From an uncultured bacterium (lineage in GTDB: Bacteria; Verrucomicrobiota; Verrucomicrobiia; Opitutales; Intestinicryptomonadaceae): DNA of 56,287 bases. The notes beneath the pieces were generated by a model. It ran no database searches. It was not told the origin of the DNA and saw nothing but the letters and a program-made list of their open reading frames with translations. Position 1 is the stretch's first letter, and the number at the start of each line of letters is the position of its first letter. Position numbers and translations under genes: made by a program. Location: NCBI GenBank assembly GCA_905214995.1, contig CAJMOT010000002.1, positions 1 to 56,287 on the forward strand, in the 5' to 3' direction. Shown piece after piece: positions 16,626 through 28,400 of this stretch.

Positions 16626-17795
16626 ATGGAAGAGTGCGATTTTCAAAAGAGAAAATTTTTGAAGGCGGCTGCCGCGGCGGGTTTTGCCGGCGGAATGGCC
16701 GCCATCTCCCCCGCCGCGTTTGCGGACGGCGACAAAACCCCCACCGTGCGCCGGACGAGCGTTTTTAACGTCCGCAACTACGGCGCCAAGGGAGACGGCA
16801 AGACTTCGGACACCGCCGCCATACAAAGGGCGCTAGACGCGGCGGGAAAGATTCATGGCTCCGTCTATTTTCCCGCCGGCGAATATGTCTGCTCCAGGCT
16901 CAAGCTGCCGCCGAACGCGATGATGTTCGCCGAGCCGCAGTGGGGCTACCGCGGCTCGGCGGGCGCCGTGCTGAAACTCGAATCGCCCGACGCGGACTGC
17001 GTAATAGACATCACGGGGGCCTTTGGGGGGCGGGTCTGCGGGCTCTTTTTAAAAGGCCTCGGGAGAAACAACGAAAAGAAATCTCACGGAATATATCTCA
17101 ACAACGACAGGGAATACAGCCCGAGGGAGGATTCCTGCGTTATTGAAGATTGCCACATCGCCGGATTTTCGGGCGACGCCGTATACCTCAAAAGGGTTTG
17201 GCTGTTCATAGTGCGGCGCAATATTTTCATAGGCAACGGAGGGGCGGGAATCCGCGTGCAGGGCTGGGACGGCTTTGTGAGCGACAACCAGCTTTCCGCC
17301 AACGGGCAGGGCGGATTCGTCGGCGACAGCGTCGCCGCGACCGTCATGTTTACCGCAAACCGCGTGGAATGGAACGGCGCGCACGGGCTAGACCTGCCGG
17401 CGGGCGACGCGTGGAACATCACGGGGAACTCATTCGACAGAAACTGGGGCGCTGCGATAAAGCTGCGCAATATCTCCGATTCCGCAGTGACCGGCAACGT
17501 TTTTAGGCGAAACGGCAAGGACGCCTCCAAGCTCGGCGACGAATACTCGTGCCAGGCGTATCTCGAAAATTGCAAGGGGATAACGGTCAGCGCAAATTCC
17601 GCCGCGACCGGCATAGACGACCGCGGGAAAGGCGTGAGGACGCCGAAATACGGTTTCGTCACCAAAAACCTGCAATACTGCGCGATAACTTCAAACGCGA
17701 TGTTCAGGGGATTTACCGAAAAATTTTTCAACGAACTCGCCCCCAGTACGGAATGCGCCATAAGGGACAACGTGGGGACGGTTGCCGGCAAATAA
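16626..17795 (+). CDS. Secreted pectate-lyase-superfamily beta-helix protein
   Basis: A 389-residue protein with an N-terminal Tat-like signal (QKRKFLKAAAAAGFAGGMAA), suggesting export of a folded protein. The mature part opens with FNVRNYGAKGDGKTSDTAAI, the signature of the Pectate_lyase_3 right-handed beta-helix domain. Repeated short coils with asparagine ladders follow (NIFIGNGGAGIRV, SANGQGGFVG, NWGAAIKLRNISDSAVTGN). Such proteins are polysaccharide lyases or glycosidases, but the activity cannot be read. The start chosen is the ATG at 16626; an in-frame TTG at 16608 is less likely. It is followed by a small lipoprotein gene. Confidence 0.82.
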   Translation: MEECDFQKRKFLKAAAAAGFAGGMAAISPAAFADGDKTPTVRRTSVFNVRNYGAKGDGKTSDTAAIQRALDAAGKIHGSVYFPAGEYVCSRLKLPPNAMMFAEPQWGYRGSAGAVLKLESPDADCVIDITGAFGGRVCGLFLKGLGRNNEKKSHGIYLNNDREYSPREDSCVIEDCHIAGFSGDAVYLKRVWLFIVRRNIFIGNGGAGIRVQGWDGFVSDNQLSANGQGGFVGDSVAATVMFTANRVEWNGAHGLDLPAGDAWNITGNSFDRNWGAAIKLRNISDSAVTGNVFRRNGKDASKLGDEYSCQAYLENCKGITVSANSAATGIDDRGKGVRTPKYGFVTKNLQYCAITSNAMFRGFTEKFFNELAPSTECAIRDNVGTVAGK

Positions 17796-17808
17796 CAAAA
17801 GGAAAAGC

Positions 17809-18201
17809 ATGAAAAAAATCACCGCGATGACGGCCGCTGCGCTTTGTTTTCTGGCGGCGGCGTGCAATACGGGCACCGCTGAAATGGGGTACGAGAGCGC
17901 AAGAAAGGGCAACTATGTGGTTTCTTACGCATATTCCGCGGACAAGCAGACTCTGGCGAAGGCGGTTGCCGACGCGCTTTCGCGGCGCGGGTGGAACGCC
18001 AAGTCGACGCCCGACGGCGGCTTTGACGCCAGCATTTCAAGGGGCGGCGTTTCGGCGAAGGCGAAGATTTCCATCTCCGACAACAGCGTTTCATTCGATT
18101 CGCGCGGCTCGACCGCGGCGGGAGAACCCATAGTGCCGTACCGCTATCTGGACTATCTCAATCAGTCGATAAACCAATATCTTAACGTCCGGCGGAATTA
18201 A
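17809..18201 (+). CDS. Small lipoprotein, paralogue of the one at 53893
   Basis: A 130-residue lipoprotein. The signal peptide ends in the lipobox FLAAAC, giving a mature N-terminal Cys at about residue 19. The mature domain runs through ARKGNYVVSYAYSADKQ, ALSRRGWNAKS, SISDNSVSFDSRGS and PYRYLDYLNQSI. It lines up block for block with the 132-residue lipoprotein at 53893-54291 (LAERGW, DTKGS, PLRYLNYL). No known family is recognised. It lies 13 bp after the pectate-lyase-fold gene with an AAAGGAAAA ribosome-binding site, so the two are probably co-transcribed. Confidence 0.78.
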   Translation: MKKITAMTAAALCFLAAACNTGTAEMGYESARKGNYVVSYAYSADKQTLAKAVADALSRRGWNAKSTPDGGFDASISRGGVSAKAKISISDNSVSFDSRGSTAAGEPIVPYRYLDYLNQSINQYLNVRRN

Positions 18202-18220
18202 AATAATATTTCCCGAAAAA

Positions 18221-18521
18221 CGCCGCAGACAGGCGCAAGGCGCGTCCGCCTGCGGCGGTGCCCATAGAAGGGTTGCGCCCGCAAGGGCGCAAGGCCGGCA
18301 GTCTGCGCCGCCTGAACTCAGGCGGCGTTAACGAACCTCTTACATGAGGTTCGCCTTATTGTTTCTTCAATATCCGTAATCCCGCCTAAGCGTTGCTTAA
18401 ATGTTTTACTTTCAAATTTGGGCATCGGCAGGCTTGAAGCAATCGCCGCAACAGCAAAGGCCTTGCGGAAGAGAGAAGCCGTTTATTTGATTTTGCGCCG
18501 CGCGCAAACAAATAAACGGCT
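18221..18521. repeat. Hairpin-dense intergenic stretch
   Basis: Six inverted repeats occur in 300 bases. They are CGCCGCAG/CTGCGGCG (18221-18257); TTGCGCCC-GCAA-GGGCGCAA (18273-18292); the near-perfect CGCCGCCTGA-AC-TCAGGCGGCG (18306-18327); CGAACCTC/GAGGTTCG (18332-18353); CCGCAA/TTGCGG (18446-18468); and a 45-base palindrome (18477-18521) with GCCGTTTATTTG arms. The first arm can also pair with GTCTGCG at 18301. No T tract follows any of them and no gene lies within. It may be a structured RNA or a cluster of REP-like repeats. Confidence 0.65.
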
Positions 18522-18612
18522 AGTGAAATTCGGGTTTCGGCTTTTGCTCAATCCAGTCAATCCCATATCGGACACATTTCTTTTTAATCGTCTTTTCCAA
18601 TAATCAAGTGGG

Positions 18613-18637
18613 ATAAGCGCATTGCAAAGCAATCGCC
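18613..18637. repeat. Dispersed 25-bp intergenic repeat, copy B
   Basis: Second copy of the element at 15299-15323, with the same ATAAGCGCATTGC start and AATCGCC end. Flanking sequence on the right (CAATGG followed by CG-rich DNA) is also partly shared. It sits between the hairpin cluster and the pseudogene. Confidence 0.5.
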
Positions 18638-18717
18638 ATAAGGGCGCTTTGCCCCCTCCAATGGTCGCGCCTCGCGTCTGCGGGGTGGGGTGATTGGAAC
18701 GTAACGCATACTTCCCC

Positions 18718-18969
18718 TCATCTATCCGGAAACGAGGCCCGTTTCAATATTCGTATTGATGTCCACCCATAGGTTGTGTTTGAGTCGGGCGCTTGCAGCG
18801 TTCCGTCGGAGGTCTGCCAAATGGCGTCGGAGTTGAAGTACGGCTTGTTGGCTCACACTCCGTCGACCGCGAAATCCTTTATGCAGTGCAAATCTACATA
18901 TTCGGTTTCCCGGGCGATTGCCGAAAGCGCGAGATATGGTATAAATAAGGATAAGCAAATGCGCTTCAT
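18718..18969 (-). pseudogene. Secreted-protein fragment with an in-frame TGA
   Basis: From the ATG at 18969 the minus strand encodes a signal-peptide-like start (MKRICLSLFIPYLALSAIA) and reaches a TGA at 18853-18855 after 38 codons. The frame then stays open for 45 more codons (ANKPYFNSDAIWQTSDGTLQ...) to a second stop at 18718. The context DGV-stop-ANKPYFNSD suggests a TGG (Trp) turned to TGA. A very good promoter stands just upstream, so the gene was probably functional until recently. TGA is a normal stop here, as the der/fmt overlap shows. No family is recognised. Confidence 0.55.
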
Positions 18970-18977
18970 ATGAACAT

Positions 18978-19006
18978 TATTATTTTTAGAACGCAAAATA
19001 TGTCAA
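18978..19006 (-). promoter_or_regulatory. Strong sigma-70-like promoter before the pseudogene
   Basis: On the minus strand, consensus TTGACA (19006-19001), 17-bp spacer, then ATAATA (18983-18978). The ATG at 18969 is eight bases beyond the -10. Confidence 0.65.
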
Positions 19007-19159
19007 GCATTTTTGATGTATAATACATTGGGCAAAAATATGTTGAGCGTCTTTGCTGAGGCGAAAAACGGATTGCGGAATTTGGGTTTTTCCGTAGGCG
19101 GCGCGTTTGCAGGCGGGACAGCTTGCTTCCTCTCTGAAAGCGGCTCGGACCGCGGAGAT

Positions 19160-20062
19160 TTAGAGCGCGATAGAGCCGCCGCATTTGCGCAGCGCGAGCG
19201 CGAAATTTTTGGGAAGCGGCGCGAATATTTCAGTGCGGCCGAATTCGGGGCTTCCGAATGCCGCGCCGTCGAAAGAGATTTTCCGGAGGTGCAAAAACAG
19301 ATGGGGGTAAATGGGGCGTTCAAATTCCTCGCCGCGCTTCAGCTTGTAGTCGCCCTTGAACTGCGAGGTAAAAATCTGTCCCCCGCGCGAATACGCGCTC
19401 TCGCCGATTATTTTCAGCCCTTTTTCCGCGGCGTGCAGGCGTATCTGGTGCGGTCGGGGGGCGGCGGTGCAAGCCCTCCATAGCTGGAAGTCGCGCAGGT
19501 TTTCGGCTAGCTCGAAAACGGTTTTGCTCTTTCTGCCGTATCTGTGCGAGACCGCCCATACGGGCCGGTTTTCGTTTTTTACCATCGGCAGGTCGGCCTC
19601 GAACTTTTCAGGGAGATCGGGCGCGCGCCGCGCGAGTAATATGAATTCAAACGAGACGTACCCCGACCCCGCGGCGTTGCGCAGGGCGGCCGCGGCGGGT
19701 TTGCCGCACGCGGCGACGCATGCGCCCGAGATCTCGAAATCGCATTGGAGGGCGCAGAATGGCGACCTCATTCCGAGCCGTTCGAGCTCGGGTTTCCCCG
19801 CCTGCTTTCTCATGGCGGCAATTACGCTCGAAAGCTGCTCGGGATTGCAGTTTGATTTGCCTTTTGAGGGTATTTGCGGAGAGCCCGCGTAGGGCTCGAA
19901 CAATGTGTCGGCGGGCTTGTTCAGAGCGGCGAAAAGCCCCTTTTTTGCGGCGAGAACGTCGAGCCTTGCGGGGCGCCCAAAGAGCGTGCCCGGCGGAAAG
20001 CCGATTTTTTCGGGAAGCTTTTCCGAACCCGCGTCGGAGGGGGAAGCGTTTTCTTCTGGCAT
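19160..20062 (-). CDS. RluA-like pseudouridine synthase with degenerate motif
   Basis: A ~300-residue protein resembling RluA-family pseudouridine synthases. KGLFAALNKPADT (41-53) matches the N-terminal strand. RPHQIRLHAAEKGLKIIGE (from 203) and PHLFLHLRKISF match the conserved C-terminal blocks. The catalytic motif, normally HRLDxxTSG, appears as LQCDFEISG: the Asp (D108) remains but the preceding Arg-Leu is replaced, so activity is uncertain. The ATG at 20062 is used; a TTG at 20098 is possible. It follows purE on the same strand. Confidence 0.7.
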   Translation of the reverse strand: MPEENASPSDAGSEKLPEKIGFPPGTLFGRPARLDVLAAKKGLFAALNKPADTLFEPYAGSPQIPSKGKSNCNPEQLSSVIAAMRKQAGKPELERLGMRSPFCALQCDFEISGACVAACGKPAAAALRNAAGSGYVSFEFILLARRAPDLPEKFEADLPMVKNENRPVWAVSHRYGRKSKTVFELAENLRDFQLWRACTAAPRPHQIRLHAAEKGLKIIGESAYSRGGQIFTSQFKGDYKLKRGEEFERPIYPHLFLHLRKISFDGAAFGSPEFGRTEIFAPLPKNFALALRKCGGSIAL

Positions 20063-20154
20063 TTTGTTTGTTCGGACCGGAGCCCACGGCGCGGGCAAAT
20101 CCGCCGCCGAAGCTTTGAAAATCGCGGCGGAGTTGTCCGGCGGAGAGAATTTTT

Positions 20155-20646
20155 TTAATCGGGGAATCGCGCCGACAAAACCTCCTCGGTCTGCGCCTTG
20201 CGGAAGTCGGCGAGCTTTTGGGCAAAGGATTCGTCGGACAGCGCGAGCATCTGGACGGCGGCGATTGCCGCGTTTACCGCGCCCGCCTTGCCTATCGCGA
20301 CCGTCAGCACCGGTATTCCGCGCGGCATCTGCACGGTGGAGAGCAGCGAGTCCATTCCGTCCGTCGCCCAGCCCTTCATCGGAACTCCTATTACGGGCAG
20401 CTGCGTGTGCGCCGCAAGGACTCCCGCAAGGTGCGCGGCGCCCCCCGCCGCGGCGATTACCGCTTTGACCCCCCGCGCGCGCGCGGTGGAGGCGATTTCG
20501 ACGGCTTTTGCGGGCGTCCTGTGCGCGCTTGCGATGTTGCGCTCGTAGGGGACGCCGAATTTTTCGAGGGTCGCGGCGCAGTGGCGCATCGTGTCCCAGT
20601 CGCTGACGCTTCCCAATACTATGCTCACAAGAGGTTTGTCTTCCAT
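20155..20646 (-). CDS. purE: N5-CAIR mutase (PurE)
   Basis: A 163-residue class I PurE of de novo purine synthesis, converting N5-CAIR to CAIR. Typical blocks are VSIVLGSVSDWDTM, the active-site SAHRTP, AAGGAAHLAGVLAA and STVQMPRGIPVLTVAIGKAGAVNAA. The protein begins at the ATG at 20646; the open frame extends 12 codons further without family sequence. No purK is adjacent in this window. The RluA-like gene follows on the same strand. Confidence 0.95.
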   Translation of the reverse strand: MEDKPLVSIVLGSVSDWDTMRHCAATLEKFGVPYERNIASAHRTPAKAVEIASTARARGVKAVIAAAGGAAHLAGVLAAHTQLPVIGVPMKGWATDGMDSLLSTVQMPRGIPVLTVAIGKAGAVNAAIAAVQMLALSDESFAQKLADFRKAQTEEVLSARFPD

Positions 20647-20726
20647 GCGAAACAATGCTTTAAAAATCGCCGCGCAACACAAGCCGAAAATCGGCGCGCC
20701 GCGCTTTGCTCCGGAATTTTTCCGCC

Positions 20727-20758
20727 AAAAAAAGGCGGGCGGGGAAACCCCGTCCGCC
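20727..20758 (-). terminator. Terminator of the methylmalonyl-CoA mutase operon
   Basis: On the minus strand GGCGGACGGGG and CCCCGCCCGCC pair around TTT, followed by seven T. Confidence 0.9.
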
Positions 20759-20834
20759 GAAATTTTTTGCCCCGCGACACGGCGCGTCCGCGGGAATTGT
20801 CGCGGAACCGCCCGCCGCAGCGGGCGCTCCGCGT

Positions 20835-23012
<2,178 letters not shown>

Positions 23013-23036
23013 TTTAAGAATTCCTTTCTCTTCCCT

Positions 23037-25121
23037 TTATTTGAGTACGCCGAGGGTTTCGAGCATCGACTTGAGCGTCTCGTAGTTGTTGCTCTTTATG
23101 CTTATGCTGCCGTCGAGTCCGGCGTCTTTGTAGGACTGCTCGAAGTCGGGATTGGGTATGCCCGCAAGCAGCGCGACCGAGCCGGCCTTCGCCGCCTTTA
23201 TAGCCTTGGCCACGGGCGGGACGAGCTCCGGATACGTGTCGTCGGTGGAGCAGATGACGGCGTATTTCGCGCCGCTTTCGGCGAACGCTTTTGCGGCGTC
23301 TTCGGGGGTCTGGAATCCGTTGGGATAGATCACGTCGAAGCCTCCGACCTCGAAGAACCCGCGTATGAAGTCCGCCCTTATCTTGTGCTGGACGAGCGGC
23401 CCCATGGTCGCGAGGAAGATCTTGGGGCCGGAGCCCGTCTTTTCCTTGAAGTCGGCGCTCGCCTTGCGCAGGGCTTCAAAGTGCTCGACCGCCCTGCGGA
23501 TTTCGAGGGGCTTTACGGAAGTCTCCGCGCTTCCGCAATGGCAGAGGGCCTTGGAGAGGGCGGAAATGCCCGCGCCTTCGCACGCGGCCTCGACGAGCTT
23601 TTCAATCGCCTCGGCGCCCTTTGCGGAGCCGAGGTCGACTTTCGCGCCGGACTTGGCGGCGGACACTTCCGCCGCGCGCTCCTTGAAGATTTTTTCGCAT
23701 TCGCATGCGGGCTTTTCGAGGAGCTTTTCGCCGAGGTTGGCGTAGTTGTTGGCGCCCACTACCGAGCTTCTGCGCGTGTCGAGGAGCTTCTTTTTGCCAG
23801 CGGCCGTTGCGGCGACGGCGTCCTGAACCATTCCAGATTCGAGCGCCTTTACGATTCCGCCGGCGGCCTCGATTTTTACGAAGAACTCCCACGCCTTGCC
23901 GGAGAGCTCCTTTGTGAGCGTTTCGACGAAGTACGAGCCGCCCGCGGGGTCGATGACGTCGGTGAGGTTGCACTCTTCCTGCAAAATTATCTGCTGGTTG
24001 CGCGCGATTCTCGACGAGAATTCGTCGGGCTTGCGAATGATTTCGTCAAACGGCGACACCGTCATGGAGTCGCAGCCGCCGATTACGCCCGAGAACGCCT
24101 CCGTCGCCGTGCGCAGCATGTTGACGTACGGGTCGTAGACCGTCTTGTTGTAGACGGAAGTCTTGGCGTTGACGCGGATTTTGCGGGACTCTTCCGAGCC
24201 CCCGAAAGCCTCGACGATCTTCGCCCACAGGACGCGCGCGGCCCTGAGCTTTGCGATCGTCATGAAGAAGTTGGAGTCGAGGCTGAGCCTGAACCTCACG
24301 AGGGGGGCGGTTTCGTCTATGGACATGCCGCGCGCGAGCATTTCGCGCAGGTAGGCCGCGGCGGTCGCCATTGCCGCCCCAAGCTCTTCGACGGCGCTCG
24401 CGCCCGCGGAGGAGTAGGGCATGGCGTCCACGCCTATCGCCCCGAAGGACGGCATGTTCTTTGCGTTGTAGGAGGCCAAAGCGAACATTTCGTCGAACGC
24501 GCATTCGAGCTTGCGGTCGAGCTTCCCGCGCTCGGCGAGGGTTCCTATCGGGTCGAACCTTATCCCGCCGGAGAGCTTCTTGCCCTTTTGGGAGGCGTAG
24601 AGGATCGCCGCCACGCCCGCCGCGCGCGAGGCTGTGGAGATGTTGATTTCCACGCAGTCGGTTTCAATGCCCTTCAAGGCTTCGTCAAAATCCCTTTTGA
24701 CGGATACGGAAAGGCCGCATTTGCCGACCCTTCCGGCTTCGGATTCGTCGGCGTCGACGCCGCGGGAGCTCGGGCAGTCGAGGCGCATTTCGAGGGCCGT
24801 CTGCCCCCTGTTGAGGGCGTCGAGCGCCAGTTTGTTGAACTCTCTCGGAGTGGAGGCGTAAATCTGCTGGTCGATTTTCCACGGGGAGCCCTTGTTGCCC
24901 TCCGGAGACACGCCCCTTACATAGCCGTCGTAGCCGGGCAGGGAAACTTCAAAATTTATGTCCTCTTTGTTGTATATGGGTTTGAGGACTATTCCCTCCG
25001 GCGTTTTCGAGTACATCTTCTTGTCGAAGGGGGCGCCTTTGAGGAGCTTTACCGACTCCTCTTTCCACTCTTCGTAAGTAGACGGTTTGAATTCTGCGAA
25101 CAGATTTTCTTCGTTTTTCAT
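23037..25121 (-). CDS. mutA: Methylmalonyl-CoA mutase, small subunit
   Basis: A 694-residue paralogue of the large subunit that forms the non-catalytic half of the heterodimer. The barrel is recognisable (GVDADESEAGRVGKCGLSVS, SRIARNQQIILQEECNL, DPAGGSYFVETLT). The C-terminal cobalamin-type domain lacks the DxHxxG motif, reading ATMGPLVQHKIRADF at that position, as expected for small subunits. The start is the ATG at 25121 (MKNEENLFAEFKPS). It is the promoter-proximal gene of the operon, divergent from the GH106 gene. Confidence 0.94.
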   Translation of the reverse strand: MKNEENLFAEFKPSTYEEWKEESVKLLKGAPFDKKMYSKTPEGIVLKPIYNKEDINFEVSLPGYDGYVRGVSPEGNKGSPWKIDQQIYASTPREFNKLALDALNRGQTALEMRLDCPSSRGVDADESEAGRVGKCGLSVSVKRDFDEALKGIETDCVEINISTASRAAGVAAILYASQKGKKLSGGIRFDPIGTLAERGKLDRKLECAFDEMFALASYNAKNMPSFGAIGVDAMPYSSAGASAVEELGAAMATAAAYLREMLARGMSIDETAPLVRFRLSLDSNFFMTIAKLRAARVLWAKIVEAFGGSEESRKIRVNAKTSVYNKTVYDPYVNMLRTATEAFSGVIGGCDSMTVSPFDEIIRKPDEFSSRIARNQQIILQEECNLTDVIDPAGGSYFVETLTKELSGKAWEFFVKIEAAGGIVKALESGMVQDAVAATAAGKKKLLDTRRSSVVGANNYANLGEKLLEKPACECEKIFKERAAEVSAAKSGAKVDLGSAKGAEAIEKLVEAACEGAGISALSKALCHCGSAETSVKPLEIRRAVEHFEALRKASADFKEKTGSGPKIFLATMGPLVQHKIRADFIRGFFEVGGFDVIYPNGFQTPEDAAKAFAESGAKYAVICSTDDTYPELVPPVAKAIKAAKAGSVALLAGIPNPDFEQSYKDAGLDGSISIKSNNYETLKSMLETLGVLK

Positions 25122-25357
25122 TGCTCGTTGTTTTTGTGTGTTGAAATGTCGGCTCGCACGGGCGCCCGGCATTGTTTCTTCGCGCATTTTTAAGCGGCCC
25201 CCCGTTATTTCCCGATAGGCGGGACTTTGCGGAGTTCGGCTAAAAATCGGCCCCCAAACATCGGGACTATTGTTTCTTTTTAGGATTTTGCATTGACGGT
25301 CAAGCATTTTCAAGCCGCTATTTTCCGGCAAATTTTGGAATTCCGTTTGTATTTGTT

Positions 25358-25371
25358 AGAAAACGCTTGCA
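25358..25371. promoter_or_regulatory. LacI/CcpA-type operator-like site
   Basis: AGAAAACGCTTGCA agrees at 12 of 14 positions with the palindromic cre-like half-site pattern TGAAARCGCTTTCA recognised by LacI-family regulators. It lies about 80 bp before the GH106 start and just upstream of an ATAATAAT stretch (25388-25395) that could contain a -10. A LacI-family sugar regulator is the likely binder, but none is encoded in the window. Confidence 0.35.
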
Positions 25372-25451
25372 ACGATTTTGTTGTACGATAATAATGCGCA
25401 TGAAAATATTTTGCGTTGCCTGAAAATTTCGGGCGCATGAGGAGGATTTTT

Positions 25452-28400
25452 ATGAAAAATAAGACAGCGACGGCCGCGATCGCGGCGGTTATCGGAATTT
25501 TGCCGGCTATTGCCGCGGCGTCCGACGCCGAGTTCTACAAGTATGCCAACTACAATCCCGACGCGCCGGAGAGCGCGCCGAAGTACGAAGACTTCCTGAA
25601 CCCCGCGGGCAAGTCGCGCCCGCAGACGTGGTGGCACTGGATAGAGGGCAATGTCTCCAAGGAGGGCATAGACGCCGACTTGAAGGCGATGTCCGAAAAC
25701 GGGTACGGGGCCGCCATAATATTCAACATCGGCGCGAATTGCAGCAACCGGATGCGCAGCAAGACCGCCCCCGGGCCTCTCGTTTTCAACTCTCCCGAGT
25801 GGTTTGAGACCTTTAAATACGCCGTCCAAAAGGGCGCGGAATACGGGGTGGACATAGGCATACACAACTGCGACGGATGGTCGGAGGCGGGCGGGCCGTG
25901 GATAACGCCGGAAAACTCGATGAAGACGCTCTCGTGGACGGTCTTGAAGGTTGACGGCGGCGGCGCGCGCGAATTGAAGCTTCCGAAACCGCACGCGAAC
26001 ATGGGCTTTTACGACGACATCGCGGTTGTCGCGTGGCCGAACGTGCGCCCCGACTCCGCGCCCATGCTCTCCGCCCTCGAAAGCATCCGCCCCGCCACTC
26101 CCGAGACGGCCGCCTTTGAGCCGATAAAAGGCTGGGACGGCAGGGCGTTTGAAGTCGGGGCCGACAAGAAGAATTTCAAGTCTTTCGGCTTCCTGATGGA
26201 ATTTGGAGAGCCGTTTGAGGCGGGAATGCTTGCGCTTGAAGTCAAAAGGCATTGGAACCTGCCAAAGCCTCTGGTTCTTGAAATATCCGACGACGGCAAA
26301 AATTTCAGAAAAGTTGCCGACGTCAAATTTGAGAGCGCGGAGGCGCTCGTAAAGTTTCCCGCGGCAAGGGCAAAATATTGGAGGCTCGTTCGGACCGAGA
26401 GCGCGCGCGACTGGGAGGACAACGCCGATTCCCTGGGGATTCGCGCGCTCGAGCTCGTTCCGGAGGGCGAAGCGCCCTCGAAGATGCCGCTCATTCAGGC
26501 GCAGCTGGCAAAAGTCAACATAATCCCCCATCGCTCCTCAACCTCAATGCCGCTGCCATACGACGATTTGGAGGTTCCCGAAAAGGCGGTTATCGACCGC
26601 AAGGACGTTCGCGTGTTCAAAAACGCCCTCGGGTCCGACGGAAGCTTCAAGTGGAATTTCCCCGCGGGCCGCTGGAACGTCATGCGCCTCGGGTACACCA
26701 CGAGCGGCAAGCGCGTGCACCCCGCGACCAAGGGGGGCGCGGGGCTCGAAATCGACAAGATGAGCTCAAAAGCCGTAGACGCGCATTTCGACTCTTACAT
26801 AAAAAAGATGATAGACGCCGCCGGAGACGGCGCGGGCAAAGTGTTCAAGTATGTCGAGACGGACTCGTGGGAGTGCGGCAACCAGAGCTGGACGGAGGGG
26901 CTCGACAAGCTCTTCAAAAAGGAAAACGGCTACGACATGCTGAAATTCGCCCCGACTTTTGTCGGCGACTGCGTGGACGGCAAGGAGCAGACGGAGGCGT
27001 TCGGCTCCGACCTTCGCGCGCTGACTTCAAAGCTTGTGATGGAGAACTTTTACGGCAGGCTCGGCGAGCGCATAAGGGGCGCGGGGCTGCTGTATGAGAG
27101 CGAGCCCGCGGCGGAGACGTTCATGAACGACCCGATGTACGGCTTTAAAGTCTCCGACATTCCGCAGCACGAGATATGGCAGGGAATGCGGCGCATAAAC
27201 GGCGTAGACGGCGCGCGGTTTTCCACCGAGGGCAACGGCAGGTGGGGAAATGTCCCGAGCGCGGCGCACTTCTACGGCAAGGAGCTTACGACGTGCGAGT
27301 CGCTCTCGCAGAACGACGGGAACTGGACGGACTGCCCGGCGTCCCTCAAAGGGACTTCCGATACCATAGTGCTTTCGGGCTACAACGTGATGGTATTCCA
27401 CTCTTACACCCACCAGCCCGACGAGCGCGTCCCCGGCTGGCAGATGGAGCCGTGGGGGTCGGTGCTCAACCGCAAGATGCCGTGGTTTAAGCTATCCAGG
27501 CCGTTCTTCGACTATCTGGCGCGCATACAGTACATGGCGCAAAAGGGCAAGGCGGGTTCGCGCATGCTCAATTTCGTGTCCGACAGGGTTCCGGTCGAAA
27601 ACGGCTCGATAGACGCCCCCGAAAACGTGGAAATCGACATGGTAAACGGCGACGGCGTTCGCAACTACCTGCGCGTGGAAAACGGCAAATTCGTCAGCCC
27701 CGGCCGCATGGAGTACGACTTGATGTCCATAAACAAAGACAGGTTCCTGCGCCTCGACACCTTGAAAAAGTTGAAAGAGTACGCCGAGGCCGGAGCGTCG
27801 ATAGCGGGGTATTTCTACGGCGGAAGATACGACACGCTCGTCGGCGGCAAGAGGGCGGAGCGCGAATGGAAGGCGCTCAACAAAGAGCTCTTTGGCGGCC
27901 CCGAGAAGTCCGTCCGCAAAATCGGCAAGGGGACGGTTTACGCCAATTATTCGGCAAGGGAGGCGGCGGAGGCGATGGGCATAAAGCCCTCTTTCATCTG
28001 CCGCGATTCCGGCGGGAAGATAGAGAACTCGGCTAAGGCGTGGGGCTCTCAGATACTTTGGAGCAAAAGGCTTCACAGGGACGGAACCGTGTGGTACTGG
28101 GTGCTGAACGCGACGCCCCAGACCCGCAGGATAGTCGCGTCGTTCGACGTTGCGGGCATGGACGCGAGCGTCTGGAATCCCGAGACCGGAGAGAGGTACG
28201 TCCCCGCGGCGGTTTCCGAAGCCGGCGGGTACACTTCCGTTCCGCTGACGCTTCCGGCGCATTCCAACGCCTTTGTGGTTTTTGAAAACTCAAAAAAGAA
28301 TCCGCGCATAAAGAGCTATTCGATAGGCGGCGCGCCGCGCTTCCCCGAGGTTTCCGACGCTTCGGGCGATGCGGCGGCTAACGATTTTTCGCTGGCGTTT

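Noticed and set aside
20060..20150. Plus-strand P-loop-like stretch (TGAHGAGKSAAEAL)
   Set aside because: It lies antisense to the start region of the RluA-like gene, and the surrounding frame has no kinase or GTPase features. GC-rich codons produce such strings by chance.
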